From an uncultured Odoribacter sp. (GTDB taxonomy: Bacteria; Bacteroidota; Bacteroidia; Bacteroidales; Marinifilaceae), in the NCBI GenBank assembly GCA_905204385.1, contig CAJKZL010000192.1, positions 1 through 6,406 on the forward strand: 6,406 nt of DNA. The letters run 5' to 3'. The notes under the pieces were generated by a model, which made no database searches, was not told the DNA's origin, and saw only the letters and a list, made by a program, of their open reading frames with translations. The position numbers and the translations under genes are program-made. Below, piece by piece: positions 6,042 to 6,406 of this stretch; the stretch's first letter is position 1; each line of letters begins with the position of its first letter.

Positions 6042-6065
6042 CTTTATCGATATTCCCTTTACTTA

Positions 6066-6083
6066 AGTGACCGTCAGGTCACT
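6066..6083. repeat. Perfect 7-base inverted repeat
   Basis: AGTGACC (6066-6072) and GGTCACT (6077-6083) are exact reverse complements with a four-base loop GTCA. It lies between the heptamer array and the terminator-like stem, and no T tract follows on either strand within a few bases. It could be an RNA stem stabilising the ligase transcript's 3' end or a dyad for a DNA-binding protein. Confidence 0.6.
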
Positions 6084-6114
6084 CATCGTTACTTTTTACT
6101 TGACAGCCTACGGC

Positions 6115-6156
6115 CGTTATCGTTCATCCTTCATCATTTATCGTTCATCCTTTATC
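6115..6156 (-). repeat. Six-unit heptanucleotide array at the acyl-CoA ligase stop codon
   Basis: On the minus strand, six consecutive seven-base units fit GATRAAN (the last is GATAACG). The first, GATAAAG at 6156-6150, contains the ligase stop codon TAA (6154-6152). All six have TAA or TGA at bases 3-5, so any three adjacent units close all three frames. Two further units, GATAAAG and GATGAAC, recur at 6048-6035 beside the terminator, out of phase with the first group. Confidence 0.8.
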
Positions 6157-6406
6157 CTTTCTTCTCGATCCGGATCCTGGCATCCACAGCAACTACGTTA
6201 TCCTTGTTACCCAACAACGGATTCAGGTCCATTTCAAAAATTTCAGGCGCAATGCTGACCAGTACGGACACCCTGGCCACCGTTTCGGCAAACTTTTGCT
6301 CATTGACGGGCTCTTGTCCCCGAACGCCCTGAATGATCTTATACGATTTCAAACTTCTGATCATAGAAAGGGCCTCCTGCTCAGCCACAGGCGCCAGCCC
6401 GGCTTT
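6152..6406 (-). CDS. Acyl-CoA (acetate-CoA) ligase, NDP-forming, C-terminal fragment
   Basis: Only the last 84 codons are inside the window; the gene continues beyond 6406 with the frame open to the edge. The visible part, starting KAGLAPVAEQEALSMIRSLK, then KIIQGVRGQ, SIAPEIFEMDLNPLL and NVVAVDARIRI before the TAA, is the typical end of the ATP-grasp (beta) part of NDP-forming acyl-CoA synthetases. There the E-x-D-x-N-P-L stretch is a strongly conserved signature. These enzymes convert acyl-CoA, ADP and phosphate to the free acid, ATP and CoA, and in anaerobes make ATP from acetyl-CoA with acetate release. Whether alpha and beta parts are fused, and the preferred acyl group, cannot be seen here. 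A heptamer array begins on the stop codon. Confidence 0.87.
   Translation of the reverse strand, partial: KAGLAPVAEQEALSMIRSLKSYKIIQGVRGQEPVNEQKFAETVARVSVLVSIAPEIFEMDLNPLLGNKDNVVAVDARIRIEKKG

Larger units (their letters stand above)
5825..6151. other. 327-base non-coding spacer between acyl-CoA ligase and flavodoxin
   Basis: Going along the minus strand from the ligase, this spacer holds a heptamer array (6156-6115), a perfect hairpin AGTGACC/GGTCACT at 6066-6083, a second short heptamer stretch leading into a terminator-like stem and T tract (6048-5998), an unremarkable stretch of about 120 bases with only a long-range AAGCC/GGCTT pair (roughly 5906-5940), and the flavodoxin -7 box. I see no conserved protein in any frame; plus-strand open frames here have no recognisable content. 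Confidence 0.7.

Noticed and set aside
5741..6332. Plus-strand open frames across the flavodoxin/ligase spacer
   Set aside because: They overlap minus-strand genes and repeat sequence and have low-complexity translations without recognisable content.

Overview
The window looks like a chromosomal segment of a Bacteroidales-type bacterium (phylum Bacteroidota). The evidence is the protein style (CobU with a WTNIEEEK-like segment, an NDP-forming acyl-CoA synthetase, a FldA-type flavodoxin), the lack of Shine-Dalgarno motifs before most starts, and several TAnnTTTG -7 promoter boxes, one with a correctly spaced TTTG -33 box. I cannot name genus or species. No phage, insertion sequence, CRISPR array, tRNA or rRNA is visible.

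Layout. Positions 1-374 (minus strand) hold the remains of a GNAT acetyltransferase gene. It is AT-richer than the rest, has an in-frame TAA and no usable start codon, and runs off the left edge. From 529 to 3561 a plus-strand cluster encodes the late, nucleotide-loop steps of cobalamin synthesis. CobU activates adenosylcobinamide, CobT makes alpha-ribazole phosphate from dimethylbenzimidazole, CobS joins the two, and CobC is the probable alpha-ribazole-phosphate phosphatase. cobS and cobC overlap by ATGA. No cobalamin riboswitch is visible before cobU. After cobC comes a well-formed Bacteroidota promoter and a gene for an unrecognised 207-residue protein with three similar modules (3794-4417).

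The right part is on the minus strand and converges with the left part at about 4418-4563. In transcription order it holds the C-terminal end of an NDP-forming acyl-CoA (acetate-CoA) ligase (6406-6152), a flavodoxin with an unusual phosphate loop (5824-5213), and a histidine-phosphatase-fold protein that lacks its second catalytic histidine (5088-4564).

The most unusual signal is not a gene. Two spacers, after cobU and after the acyl-CoA ligase, are tandem heptanucleotide arrays that begin on the gene's own stop codon, are purine-rich on the coding strand, and carry a stop triplet in essentially every seven-base unit. Since 7 is not a multiple of 3, consecutive units close all three frames. 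Farther downstream of the ligase, the same heptamer also forms the stem of an apparent intrinsic terminator.
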